From Caenorhabditis elegans (Eukaryota; Nematoda; Chromadorea; Rhabditida; Rhabditidae): a DNA stretch of 64,000 nucleotides. The stretch lies in NCBI RefSeq assembly GCF_000002985.6, contig NC_003283.11:13268001-13332000 (forward strand), in the 5' to 3' direction. The notes under the pieces were generated by a model. It was not told where the DNA came from. It did no database searches and saw nothing but the letters and a program-made list of their open reading frames with translations. The translations under genes and the position numbers were made by a program. Positions 48,236 to 63,229 of this stretch are shown in pieces. Position 1 is the first letter of the stretch; the number at the start of each line of letters is the position of its first letter.

Positions 48236-48327
48236 TTTATTGATATACAAATATAGTTCAAGCTGTTTAAGCGACAACGACTTTTGATGCTCTTCTGCGA
48301 GAAACACTGCGTTGAACAGCAACAGAT
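48236..48327 (-). pseudogene. Relic of the 3' end of a tandem collagen gene
   Basis: These 92 bases match 49044-49135 (the last 20 codons, stop and start of 3' UTR of the neighbouring collagen) at 87 of 92 positions without gaps. It still encodes [19 protein letters not shown] and a stop, and retains an AATAAA. Both differences inside the coding part (AAA/AAG and CGC/CGT) are silent; the other three are in the 3' UTR. The triple-helix region is absent upstream, so this is a remnant. Silent changes only in the coding part suggest it diverged while still functional. Confidence 0.8.
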
Positions 48328-49043
48328 TAAAACACATTTAAACCAACATATCCGTACTTGTCTCTGGAAAAAAATGTGCACAATTTATGCTCTAAAGGTT
48401 CGCAGTGAAAGACAAAGAAAAATGGATGCTTATCAAAACGATTGAGAGTTTTCTGAAAGAACATAAAAATTAGGATGAGGAAGAGAAGCGGAGGTTCACC
48501 AACTTTTGATATTAGTTGAAAATGTTCTTCTGATGTTTTTTCGTGTTCAATAGTGCCACACACGGGTAAAAATAACAGAAATGTAATATAGATTGTTTTC
48601 GAAAATTCCATAAAAATATGGAAGAAATTTTGAAATGTTTTTAAAGAAAGTAATTTTTAAAAAAGTGAGAGATTTTAGTTTGTCTTTCAGTTGGTAACTT
48701 TTGAGCCAAAATTTTGATTGAATTAGGAAATTTTGATAAGAAATGCCAGTTGTCAAATTCCTGTCTAAAATCAATGAGAGGAACTGAGAAACAGAAATAG
48801 AATATGAAACGACAACAATTTTAAAGTTAGCAATAGAATAGAGTGTGAAAAAAAGGGACAACATACCAAAAAACATGAAGGGATTCAGTGAGAAATGACG
48901 TTTGCTTTTCTAAATGTGAGTTCTAGTTCATTGTCAGGAAAAAACATCACAATTTCACGAATATTTTATGAGTAAACCTGCTTTAGACCTCTATCGCCCG
49001 TTATTGCCTGTTAATTATTGGAAAATATTTTCGAGAATAAATC
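48328..49043. other. Spacer between collagen relic and collagen gene
   Basis: On the minus strand an ORF (48327-48611) begins MEFSKTIYITFLLFLPVCGT, which looks like a signal peptide, but the rest has no recognisable content and no good exon structure. No gene called. Confidence 0.3.
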
Positions 49044-49074
49044 TTTATTGATATACAAATATAATTCAGGTTGT

Positions 49075-49997
49075 TTAAGCGACAACGACCTTTGATGCTC
49101 TTCTACGAGAAACACTGCGTTGAACAGCAACAGATCTTGCTGGGCATGGACAATAAGCAGCATCGGATCCTGGTTGTCCATCTTGTCCTGGAGCTCCAGC
49201 TTCTCCGTCTTGTCCTGGTTGTCCTGGTTGTCCGTCTGGTCCTGGTGCTCCTGGAGCTCCTGCCTCTCCTGGTCCTCCATCAGATCCTGGTTGTCCATCT
49301 TGTCCTGCTGGTCCAGCTGGTCCTGGTGCTCCGGCAGCTCCTGGGGTTCCAGTAGATCTTTGTCCATCTTGTCCTGGGGCTCCTGGCTGTCCATCTTGTC
49401 CTGGTGCTCCTGGTGCTCCGGCATCTCCGGCTGGTCCGGCTGGTCCTGCTGGTCCTGGCTGTCCTCCTTGTCCATCTTGTCCTGGTTGTCCGTCTGGTCC
49501 GGCTGGTCCTGGAGCTCCTGCCTCTCCGGCTGGTCCTGGCTCACCAGCTGGGCACTTGATGCATGGTCCACCCTCCGAAACAATACCAACAGCAACACCG
49601 GCGGTTCCTGGCTTTCCAGCTTCTCCAGCATGTCCATCATCTCCTGGTGCTCCTGGGGCTCCTGGTGGTCCTGGTGGTCCAGCTGGGCATCCAGATGATT
49701 GAGCACCACAGTTGCATTGCCCCGCTTGTCTCTTAGCACGTCCGAAAAGAATCTCAGATGGAGCACGAGTACGCTCAACCATTCCATGCCAGGCACCACG
49801 TTCGTTCAACTAAAAATAGGTTCAATTTGATACTCAGAAATCAGTAAAATGGTTACCTTGAATTCATCCATTGTCTCCATAGTTTGTTCGTAGAATTCAT
49901 TGATATCATTGAAAATGTATCCAACAGTGAACACACATCCAAGAATAGCGAAACCACTCAAGACGCTAGCGCCGTATACAAGAGTCTTTGCTGACAT
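49075..49997 (-). CDS. Cuticle collagen
   Basis: Two exons on minus, 49857-49997 and 49075-49809, give 291 aa. The N-terminal membrane/signal segment ([19 protein letters not shown]) is followed by an RxxR furin-type cleavage site (RAKR, about residue 76). A short Cys cluster ([10 protein letters not shown]) leads into a Gly-X-Y domain of about 200 residues. That domain is interrupted once by a Cys-containing break ([19 protein letters not shown]) and by a short RSTG break. A CPCPA motif and a basic C-terminal tail ([14 protein letters not shown]) close it. This is the standard layout of a nematode col gene: secreted by the hypodermis, trimeric, cross-linked through the Cys residues. A minus-strand AATAAA lies about 30 nt past the stop. 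I cannot assign the col number. Confidence 0.93.
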
Positions 49998-50463
49998 TTT
50001 AGGTGACAGTGGTTATTCTTAATTCCTACCTGCCTTTTATATCTCATCATTACAACACAATGTGTTCACTCATTCACTTCCTTCTGTGTCGTAACAATTG
50101 TGAGGCAAGAAGCCACATAATTTTTTCAACACACAAAGCAGCGGCGAACGTTGTAACATTATCTGCCGCGTTGAAGCTTTGAAAAGATTACACCAAAAAA
50201 AATGGTCACTTGAAAATATATACATACATAGTTAGCTTGAATTAATAGCAAGTATGTAATTCATCCTGAAATTTGAAATTGAAAAAAGATTCGCCAGACT
50301 AAAGCTTTTATAATCGCCAATTTTTCTGACCAAGATAACAAAATAATCATGAATTGGTATCAGCTTTGCAATTTAATTTAGAATCACGAGACTCAAAGTA
50401 ATCCAAAATATAATCTAGTTGTAGCTTGGTTTTGACAAGAACAAACTTCACGTCATAAAATCA
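49998..50463. promoter_or_regulatory. Divergent promoter region, collagen (-) and chemoreceptor (+)
   Basis: AT-rich region between divergent starts at 49997 and 50464. The collagen 5' leader is probably within 49998-50040. No specific binding site is claimed. Confidence 0.35.
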
Positions 50464-52080
50464 ATGGATTGTTCATTAATATCTACTGCTGAATATTTAG
50501 ATGTTCTACATTTTCTATTTATTGTATCATTTCCCATATATACAGTTGCAATTATAGCACTTTTTCGAACAAAATCCACGTATTTTGAAACTTATAAACA
50601 CTTCCTCGTATGGCATACAGCTTCGTAAGTTCTAGAAACTCACAGTATTAATACTAGCTAGTATTCAAACTTAAAATTCTGATAAAATATCATCTTTCAA
50701 AATATTCAGAAACCTTATCTCAGAAATCTACAATGCATGGTTTTTGGCTCCAAAAGTGCACTTACCATATCCGCTGATAAGATTTACTGCAATTATGACA
50801 CAACTGGGATTTAGTGGATTATTTCAGTTTTATACAATTAATGCTCTAATTCATCGTGAGTTTAAATGTGGAATATCAACAACTTTTTATTAACCGGTAA
50901 AGATCGGATTGCAAAATCAGTTCTTTGAAAATTGGCTTACAAAATTTTTAAGACAGTTCAAAATTTTCAGACAACAACCATACTGTTAGTTGAAATCGAA
51001 CACTTTGCAAGCTTGCCTATGTTGCAGCGACTTGAAACCAGGTCTTGAAAAACTATTTTCCTATTTTTTTGATAGTCACAAGGTACACCATGTTAATTTT
51101 CATGGGTTGGTAAAATTGGAAATTTCAACTAAATTTAGCTCTTTTTTTTGTTGATATTTTGAACCGCCATAGTTTTTTAAATTGTCAAACAACTTTCTTT
51201 ATGAAATTCCGTCTTTTCGGGTCATTTTTAAAAGTATAAAAACATTTTTTTTTTCGGTTGTGATATTATAATTTTCCAAATTCAATGTACTAATTTTAGA
51301 AACTGGTTATTCTATAATTGAAATGTACATGTTTCGATTCAAAGCAAGTACTTACAATTTTCAATCAACATGCTTCTATGTGTACTTACAAATCAATCTC
51401 TATATTTATCGTATTACTCTTGTCTTATTTTTTGTTGTAAATATCACAACTTATAACATCAGTCTTGGACAACAAATTATCAGTAAACAAAATCTTCTAA
51501 TTCAACATCCGGAAGCTCCTTGGCTTGTAAATTGTGACTCGGTGGTTGTGGCTGCTCCATTTACAGATCCAATTTCTATGTTTAATGTAGTTGTTTGGAT
51601 TGTTATAATCTTTGTGGCATCTACGTCAACTTTTTCAACAACAATTTATCTTCAAAAACATTTAAGCAAATCAGAGCATCATTCTCCGGCAGTTTTGAGA
51701 ATGCATCGAATGCTTCTAATCACTCTATTTGTTCAGGTTTGTTGATACTTTGAATGGTTTTAGTTCTTTAGAATTCACGAATTTCAGACAGCAATTCACG
51801 CAGTTATGTTGGGAATCCCTAACTCGATGTTTATTTATGCTGTATTTTTTGAGGCTCGCCACGAGTGTAAGTTCGTGAATACTCAAAACATAACAATTTC
51901 CTCTTGTTTCCAGTTCTGGCCAAAATTGCTTTTTGCTGTCTTACATATCATGGATTGGCTTCCACGATCGCAATGATGACGTTGACAAAACCGATCAAAA
52001 TAACAATTCTTCAAATGTTGAGATGTCATGCTTTGAAGAATTCAGTATCAACTGTACAATATTCAAGCCAAAATACTTAA
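50464..52080 (+). CDS. Serpentine chemoreceptor, SRH-type GPCR
   Basis: Five exons: 50464-50624, 50710-50855, 51300-51736, 51788-51866, 51914-52080, phases consistent, 329 aa, seven hydrophobic segments. Family marks are the YKHFLVWHTAS segment after TM1, the LPYPLIRF stretch before TM2/3, and the TM7 ending YHGLASTIAMMTLTKPIK, which corresponds to the HG-x-x-STI-x-M-x-x-x-x-KPYR ending of SRH receptors. Expected at sensory cilia, detecting a small molecule. Closely resembles the next gene downstream (tandem duplicates). No stops or frameshifts seen, so it appears intact. Sub-family (srh rather than sri) is judged from the C-terminus only. Confidence 0.85.
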
Positions 52081-52983
52081 AATGAACTGCGTGGATTTTC
52101 GTAGGTGTTACGGTGAAAAGCGGACGTAACTTCATAACCAGTGAATATATCATTAAATGAAAAAATGAAAATGTTTTTGTGGTGTTTTCGGTATTTCATT
52201 AACCAAATAAATTCACTTTTTGCTTTGATATTTTACATTTTTGAAATTTCAACAAGTTGGAATACAAACTACCAAATTTTTTCCAAAAGGAAAAATATGA
52301 AATAGACGGCTTCCTTATTTATTTGCTTCGTTGTTGGTTAAATTTGAAAAAAAAATTTAAAAAATTTCTTTTGTACAAATTTCGTCAATTTTTTGTAGGA
52401 AATTTCCGCTAGAACTGAAATTATTTCTGAAAAAATAATATTTTTTAATGAGACAGCTCAAAAGATTTTATTTCAGATAATTATCTTGAAAAATATATAT
52501 ACGTCTTTTTGATCATTGTTGAGATTTTAGCCAGAATTACCAATCCACCTGTTATGATCGTTCATTTTTTATTTAGTAAACAAGTCAACTGTATAGAAAT
52601 CGCAGTCACTCATGTCAGTTTTTGGTTGTTTTCAATTGTCGAAAATTAAAAGCTGAAAAAATCAGAGAGAGTCGTCTGAAAATGAGCTTGTTCCAATAAT
52701 TTCGAAGAGTATAACATTGTTAATTGAAAACAATTGTGTGTGATTAGAAATGGTGTTTTATTTGAAATGTTTTTTTGATAAACACATAATTGGTTTACAT
52801 AAAACTACCTTCCCCAAAAACGATGTGATCATTGGTACACTGATTGATTGATCACTTTCTTCCAAGAAAATTTAATTACCAGAACATGAATGCAATTTGA
52901 TTTTGAAGTGGACGTCGATGAACTCCCTCATATAACATCTGGTGCTGTTGTCAGATATTTGTTTTCACTCTTGATTTTATACT
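52081..52983. other. Intergenic, no gene seen
   Basis: AT-rich spacer between two tandem chemoreceptor genes. A short open frame at 52890-53087 overlaps the next gene's first exon in another frame. Confidence 0.4.
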
Positions 52984-54355
52984 ATGGGCACTACGGCTCC
53001 CGTTGTGATAACACCGTCGTCAGAAGGTTGCTTATCTCCTGCTCCCGATCCATACAAGTAAGAAAAATTATCATTCTTACAACCTAGCAATTTTTAATTT
53101 CTTGTTTAAAGATCCATGATGCATTTTACTCATGTTTTGACGATTCCTTTGTATCTCACTGCAATATATGCTCTAATAAACAATTGCCCAAAAACTCTGA
53201 AAGAATACCGGAAATATCTTTTATGGCATACATTGGGGTAAGTGCAACCGAAATTTCTGTTAAATATGTCCAATTTATCTTGGCAGAAATCTTTTATTCG
53301 AACTCTACATTTCTTTGTTCATGCTTCCGGTAACCTACCTACCATATCCAGTTTTTCGTGGAGCCGGATTTTTGAAATATCTAGATATCAGTGGGCTCAT
53401 TCAATTTTATCTGCTTGTTATATGTTTGATACGTAAGTTTGAAAAACAATAGAAACTAGCGTATCGCTGATGATTTAGACACAGGATTATCGATTCTCGA
53501 GATGTTCAAGTATCGTTTCAATTCGACAATTAGCGATGATACGTTGAACAAGAAAGTTCTGAATTATATCGTGATGTTTTTCTGGGTGATTGTGATTATT
53601 ATTCCAGTGTTCTGTTTTGCAACTCTTCCCAGATGTCATCCAAAGCAAGATCATTATAAACAAGATTTATATGATGTAAGTTGTTGTAAGAAATTGTATT
53701 AATTACTTTCGATAACCCAATAATTTCAGAAAAATCCTGGAATATCTATCCACGTGTTATGCAATACCGTTGTGACTGCACCACCTCTTATTGACCCAGT
53801 ATTCACTCCACTTATGACACTTATTATGATGGCAATGCTCCTTGCTGCAACCATAATCCCACAAACATTTTTAACAATCTGGAAGAAACTTGACCAACTT
53901 TCGAAACACTTATCCAAAAAGACCATACAACTGCAGAAAATGTTGCTGACTAGTTTGTTCATTCAAGCCGTCATTCATGGAGTTATGCTAGGTGCACCAC
54001 TAATTGGATTTATCTACGCAGTTGTATTTGTACTGCCATATAATTGTAAGTTTTTAAATAAAAAATGTGGTTAGAGTACTGGGAATCAAATGTTCATTTA
54101 TTGTTTTTAGACATTGCCTACATGCTTCTTCTACTTATATCCTTTCATGGTTCATTTTCGACAATTGCAATGATAGCTTTTACTAAACCAATTCGTGAAG
54201 GAGTCAAGTCCCTGTTTCAGTCGCTATTCCCATTTTTAATACTTTCGGAACCTCGAACTGAAAAGATCATGGTAGTTACATCGACAACGTCAGCTTCCAC
54301 AAAACAAAGGGATAGCATTTTCATGTCTAATAAAAATAGTTTTCTCAGTGTCTAA
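52984..54355 (+). CDS. Serpentine chemoreceptor, SRH-type GPCR
   Basis: Six exons: 52984-53057, 53112-53237, 53287-53432, 53479-53675, 53730-54045, 54111-54355, giving 367 aa. The start MGTTAPVVITPSSEG was chosen because it splices in phase 2 to the first membrane segment; a longer upstream frame is blocked. Shared features with the upstream paralogue include EYRKYLLWHT, YLPYPVFRGAG, APPLIDPVF, LFIQAVIHGVMLGAP and the TM7 ending FHGSFSTIAMIAFTKPIR. It has an extra C-terminal Ser/Thr-rich tail of about 35 residues. An AATAAA overlaps the stop region (54353), and the gene is convergent with the amylase, the two stops being about 70 bp apart. Confidence 0.85.
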
Positions 54356-54423
54356 TAAATTGACTCTCCAAAAAATCATTTTTTATACACTTCTTGATTT
54401 ATGTAGCACAAAATTGAACAAAA

Positions 54424-58338
<3,915 letters not shown>

Positions 58339-59493
58339 ATGTTTGACGTTGGCCAGGTTATTGTTCTTACTGGATTTCTAACTTCATTATTAACAAACTC
58401 ATTTTTAATTTATATAACATCAGTTCACATTACCTGTATTAAAGGTACATATACAGTGCGTTTTTTTCCACTTCTACGACTTTAAAGGGGGCGCATTTAC
58501 GCGCGATGGTCCCGGCATTGGTCTCGCCGCGCACCCCAAAAATCAATGGGTGGCGCGTGTCGAGACCATCGCGCGTAAATGCGCCCCCTTTAAAGTCGTA
58601 TAAGTGGAAAAAAATGCACTGTAAGTATATGGTTATCCTATTTGCAATTGCATGTGTTATTTTTGATTTGTCAGAAGTTGTAGCTCGCCCACACATTCAT
58701 AATTTCAATGGGAGCTTTACTTTTTTCAGTCAAAATATCATTCCCAATCCTCAATTATACTTTTACGTAATTTTTATTGATTTGTATGGTGGATTATTTT
58801 GCTCTCTTATTGCTTTTATTGCTATTCAATTCATACTCCGATGTGCAGTCCTCCTTTGTCACCAAACGCTTTTGAAGTCGTTCAAGGGAACAATTTGTTT
58901 CATTTGGGGGGTAGTAGTAATTATTCCAGGATCTTTATTTTGCATCAGTGCTCTAATATTACTGCAACCAGATGAGTATTCTGATAGCTATGGAAGAGAA
59001 GAATTTCAAAGTGTCTATGGGAAGAATGTTTCTGAGTTAGCAAGATTAATGATAGTTGCATATGTAAGTTTTTGGATGTCGTTAAATGCATTCGAATAAT
59101 CTTTACAGGACGGAAATGGAAATATTCGTTGGAAAAACTTATTCTACTCTATTAGCTATCCTATCTATCCTTTACTCTATCATAATATTTTGTGCGGTAA
59201 AAATGAATAGAAGCATCAAAAAGAAGATGGAAAACGTGTCAACTCAACATCGAAGATTGGAAAAACAATTTTTCAAAGCAATCATTATTAAAATAGTTTT
59301 CCCAACAGTATTTCTCACATTACCGATGATAGTGATGTTGGGAACACCTATTTTTGACTTAGAAATTAGTTTTCATTCAAATATTTTTCATTGGGCACTG
59401 AGCTGGTATCCAACACTGGACAGCATTGCAATTATGTTAATAGGCTCTGAATATAGGTGTTGTGTTAAAAGTAAGCAATCTGTGAAGTATTGA
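58339..59493 (+). pseudogene. STR/SRJ-type chemoreceptor pseudogene with MITE insertion and frameshift
   Basis: Homologous along its length to the intact gene at 59763-60866 (MFDVGQVIVLTGFL against MIDAGQLIVFTGLF; ARPHIHNFNGSFTFFS against SRPHIHNFNGSLTYFS). Coding blocks are 58339-58455, 58626-59063 and 59109-59493. There are two lesions. A palindromic element sits inside the codons for GTYKYM (58454-58621). In the last block the frame of RWKNLFYS is lost, and the homologous sequence (YSTLLAILSILYSIIIFCAV to the end) continues in the +1 frame, so TM6-TM7 are not reachable. The end LDSIAIMLIGSEYR is still recognisable. Loss is recent, as the rest is well preserved. Confidence 0.8.
58454..58621. 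mobile_element. Tc1/mariner-type palindromic MITE (168 bp)
   Basis: Ends are CAGTGC...GCACTG with about 60 bp inverted repeats (TTTTTTTCCACTTCTACGAC on the left against its near-exact complement on the right; the core TTTAAAGGGGGCGCATTTAC is shared) around a small GC-rich centre. The element is flanked on each side by TA (58452-58453 and 58622-58623), the target duplication of Tc1/mariner transposases. Removing the element and one TA restores GGT ACA TAT AAG TAT ATG, matching the paralogue's GIYKYM, so the insertion was into a coding exon. Confidence 0.9.
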
Positions 59494-59762
59494 AAACTAT
59501 CTAATGTCTAAATTATGTTCAGAAGTGTTTGAATGTTTGAATAGGATTGATGTAAACTATGAAGATCCGCGCATGAATCATTTCTAATTTTGGAAAACTT
59601 GAAATTCTAATGCAACTATAATTTTAAAAAGCTTCTAGAAATAACCATTGACGTCATAAACCCTATTATGAATTTATGCTGTTTTTCTGGTAATCAAATA
59701 CAATTCCCTGTGGAACTCACGATGTTGCTGTCAATTCATTACCATTCATCTACTATACGAAA

Positions 59763-60866
59763 ATGATTGACGCTGGTCAGCTAATCGTCTTTACTGGACT
59801 TTTTACTGCATTTTTTGTAAATTCCTTTTTAATTTACTTGACATTGTTTTATATCACATGCATCCGAGGAATTTACAAATATATGATCGTATGGTTTGCT
59901 TTCGGTTGTATAATTTTTGATTTAACTGAATTTATTTCTCGTCCACACATTCACAATTTCAACGGCAGCTTAACATACTTCAGTCACACAATTCTTTCTG
60001 AAGATTTTTTATATTTTTGGACTATTTTCATTGATATTTACGGCGGAATGTACTGCTCTTTGATTACTATAATTGCGGTGCAGTTCATATTTCGATACGC
60101 AACTCTTCTAAATGATACGCGCATTTTGCAAACTTTCAAAGGAAAAATACTCTGGCTTTGGGTCTTACTTGTAATTGGTGTTGGAGCACTATTTTGTGTG
60201 ACTCCTCTTATTATGTTACAGCCAGATGATTATGCTGATGAATATGTAAAAGATGAATTTCACCGCGTTTATTCCAGAAATATTACAGAAATTGCAAGAT
60301 TGATCCTTGTAGCATATGTGAGTTCTAGTTTAGTTAAAAATTCTGGCAGCCTCATTTCCAGTCCCGCCTATAATAAGTTATTTTTAGGATGAAAACAACA
60401 ATTTTCGTTGGAAAAACTTATCGTACTGTTTCATAGGAGCCATAATTTTGAACAGTCTCTACTCAATAATTATTTATTGTGCGTTAAAAATGCGACACAA
60501 CTTATTGAAACAATTGGAACATGTCTCACCGGAATATCGAAAACTTGAAAATCAGTTTTTCAAAACAATAATAATACAAATCGCCCTTCCAACTATCTTC
60601 CTAACATTCCCAATGATGATATTATTGAGCACGCCTATTCTGAATCTTGAAGTCAGTTTTAATTCGAGTATTTATCATTGGGGAATCAGTTTTTATCCGT
60701 CACTGGACAGTATTGCTGTCATGCTTATTGTTTCTGAATATAAAGTGTGCATTAGAAGTTAGCCCTTTGGTGAAATATTTTATAATTTAAATTATTTTCA
60801 GAAATTTTCAAATGTTCTAACACAGTCGACACCACTAATCAAACTTCGTTAACAAATTTTGCCTGA
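59763..60866 (+). CDS. Serpentine chemoreceptor, STR/SRJ-type GPCR
   Basis: Three exons: 59763-60317, 60388-60757, 60802-60866, giving 329 aa with seven hydrophobic segments. Features of the STR superfamily include FGCIIFDLTEF then SRPHIHNFNGS, the IAVQFIFRYATLL segment at the end of TM3, LENQFFKTIIIQIALPTIFL entering TM6, and FYPSLDSIAVMLIVSEYK in TM7. The last intron removes an in-frame TAG and adds a 22-residue tail (KIFKCSNTVDTTNQTSLTNF). Expected in chemosensory neurons. It is the intact sister of the pseudogene directly upstream. Confidence 0.87.
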
Positions 60867-61282
60867 ATGTATTTCGTTCAGGTTTTTTGTTTAGAAAATA
60901 CATGTTGATTATCATGTGCAAATGATGTTAATTATTTGCCTTTTTATTGAAGTCCGTATCACGTCAACTTTAAGCTTGGCCCGTTTTACCACTGTTGTTA
61001 TTCCAAGAACCAATCAATCTTAACTTTGCAAAATTAGTTCCTTATGTAAATCGATAGAATAAAATGTATTTCTCAACATACGAAAATTCTAGTACGTAAT
61101 GCCAAATCTTCAAAAGTTAAATCTCTAAAAACGGCCACTACCGGCACTATGTGCAGTTATTTATTAAAAAACTTTAATTAATAATTTTTTAATGAAATGA
61201 TATTTATTATCAAAATAAGAAATTTAAAACTTCAAAATAAAAGCTGAATAAACCCAGAAAATCCATTATCCACAAAAAAGTA
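60867..61282. other. Convergent intergenic spacer
   Basis: AT-rich region between the chemoreceptor stop (60866, plus) and the NHR stop (61283, minus). TTTATT and AATAAA motifs (60954, 61061) could serve as poly(A) signals. No gene. Confidence 0.35.
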
Positions 61283-63011
61283 TTATGAATCCATAACATC
61301 TTCAATTATTTGCACGATATTATCCTTTGGTGTTTTTGCAACAAGCGGTGCAATATATAATAGATGTAGATCTTTTTGCATTCTTTGCTGTCGTTCCAAA
61401 ACATCAATTATTCCAATTAAATCAGTGAAACGGCTTGGACCATTTCCAATGTTTCGAATACAATGATCGAGTAGAGCTTCAGAGTACTTCTGTCGTTCCT
61501 CGGCCAACAGAAGCTGTGCATGCTTGGAAAGATCAGGAACGGCTGAAACAATCAATAACTAGTCATACAAGTAATGGAAAATTGTTACCTGGATTGCATA
61601 GGCAAATAGCTTTTAGTAAGACATACTCAATTTGTTGAACTTGATACCGTATTAGTGGAATAATTGACATGACATTGCTTGAATAATATTCTTGACTGAA
61701 ATTCAGGTGGTATTAGAAGTTAGATTACTTCTGCCTTACTTCCTGTGCATTTGAAGGGTTCCATCTGGATGTACTGCAGTGTCATATTTTTTTGAAACGG
61801 ACGAAAATGAAACTAGTAGATTCACACATGCCAGTGTTGTATATCTGATCAGAATAAGTTGATCTCTTGGTAGAAGCTCATGGAAAAACATGAAAGTTTT
61901 GGCGTATTCTATTGTTGCAAGCATGTTAAAATAGAGCCAATGCTTTCTGAATTACTCGTTCTTAACTGTAAGTTTTTTCCCAATTTATGTGATGTGACTT
62001 ACTTTTTTGGAGAGTAAGGAGGTGGTCCACCTATAACTAATTTTTCGTGTGATAAAGGCGGAGGACGGGATGGGGACAGATTGTTATCGAGAAGAGGCCA
62101 TCCGGGCATTGGCTAAAAAATCATTTTTCAGACGAATATGCGCGACTTTAAATACCCCAAACTTGTCTGCCAAACTGATTCGATTTGTACTATTCAACAC
62201 AAATTCCAATCCGCGAACTTCGGCCCAATGTGGATTGTAAGAAGATGCTCGAAATTGATCCAACTTTAATTCAAGGTACGTCAACATGTCAGCGATTTTT
62301 TGAATTTTGTTTTCCATCGATTCCAAACTGTTCAAGACCAATTGCTTTTCATTTACAGCATCGTTGCCTATCATGTTTTTACGTTTGGTTACTTCTTTCA
62401 AACAATCTGTGTTCGTTTTATCTACTTCTAACGCGTGAGGATTCATCCCAACTGCAAAACATTTGTTGATTCGACATGCTCGACATTTAACAGGAACATC
62501 TGGAAACTGATTGATTTTCTAATAACTTCATTTCCTTGCAAACCTCTAGTTGATAAATCAAAACAATCATCATTAAGTTTGCAAGTGAACAATCGTTTTG
62601 AAATTACATATCTTCTAAAAAAAGTTTTACATCCATTACATGCAGGTACATCGTAATGATATCCGGACGCTGAGCCACCACAAACGAAGCAATCTTTTGG
62701 TCGTTCAGCATAAACTTTTAGTTGTGGAATGATCTGGAAAGCAACTGATTTGACTTTTAGATATTAATGGTGTCTCGAACATTTTTTTTTTGTCTCAGAA
62801 TCTGCCAGTTTTGGCAAATACTGCGAATTTACTTCATAATAATACTTGTCTTGTCAGGTATAATACTTGTCAGGTACTTGAGAAAATATAGTATTTAATC
62901 ACAAAAACTTGGTTCAACATTTCATTAGGATGCTTATGCTACAAAATTGCAGGTGTATGAAATTACCTCAGGAAGGTCAACAGGACTATTGGAACAACTA
63001 GGTTCGTCCAT
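61283..63011 (-). CDS. Nuclear hormone receptor (supplementary NHR family)
   Basis: Seven exons on minus: 62967-63011, 62544-62733, 62156-62499, 62003-62112, 61740-61946, 61589-61695, 61283-61542, giving 420 aa. The start MDEPSCSNSPVDLPE follows a TTTTTTGCAG acceptor. The DNA-binding domain has two C4 zinc fingers: CFVCGGSASGYHYDVPACNG with P-box CNGCKTFFRR, then CKLNDDC...CRACRINKCFAVGM. A hinge rich in Pro (PSRPPPL, GGPPPYSPK) leads to the ligand-binding domain with IEYAKTFMFFHELLPRDQLI and ending ERQQRMQKDLHLLYIAPLVA. CNGCKTFFRR is the P-box typical of the expanded nematode HNF4-like receptors. Role: ligand-dependent or orphan transcription factor in the nucleus; target unknown. Tandem paralogue of the next gene. 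Confidence 0.9.
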
Positions 63012-63229
63012 GTGATGTTCTGCAAAAAATGTGATAATAAAAACAAAAATAGAGCCATATGAAATATTTTTTGGAAAATCAGCCATGATGTTTCTATTAA
63101 AAAATGAAACAAAACACAACAAAATAATTTATTGAGATCACAAAATGTACTCGAAAATTGTCAAAGAAATCATAGTCAAGAATAGCTAATTCAGAGAATC
63201 AAATTAAGTAAATTGGCTTTAAATAAAAA

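Noticed and set aside
48327-48611. A small secreted-protein gene starting MEFSKTIYITFLLFLP
   Set aside because: Only the first 20 residues look like a signal peptide. The rest lacks recognisable content, splicing changes the frame to early stops, and the 3' end overlaps the collagen relic.
49071-49698. Plus-strand ORFs rich in Leu/Val/Trp/Ser across the collagen
   Set aside because: They are antisense readings of the Gly-X-Y repeat.
62453-62460. An intron acceptor (TTTTGCAG) within the NHR DNA-binding domain
   Set aside because: Reading straight through gives INKCFAVGMNP, the conserved end of the second zinc finger, so this is coding sequence.
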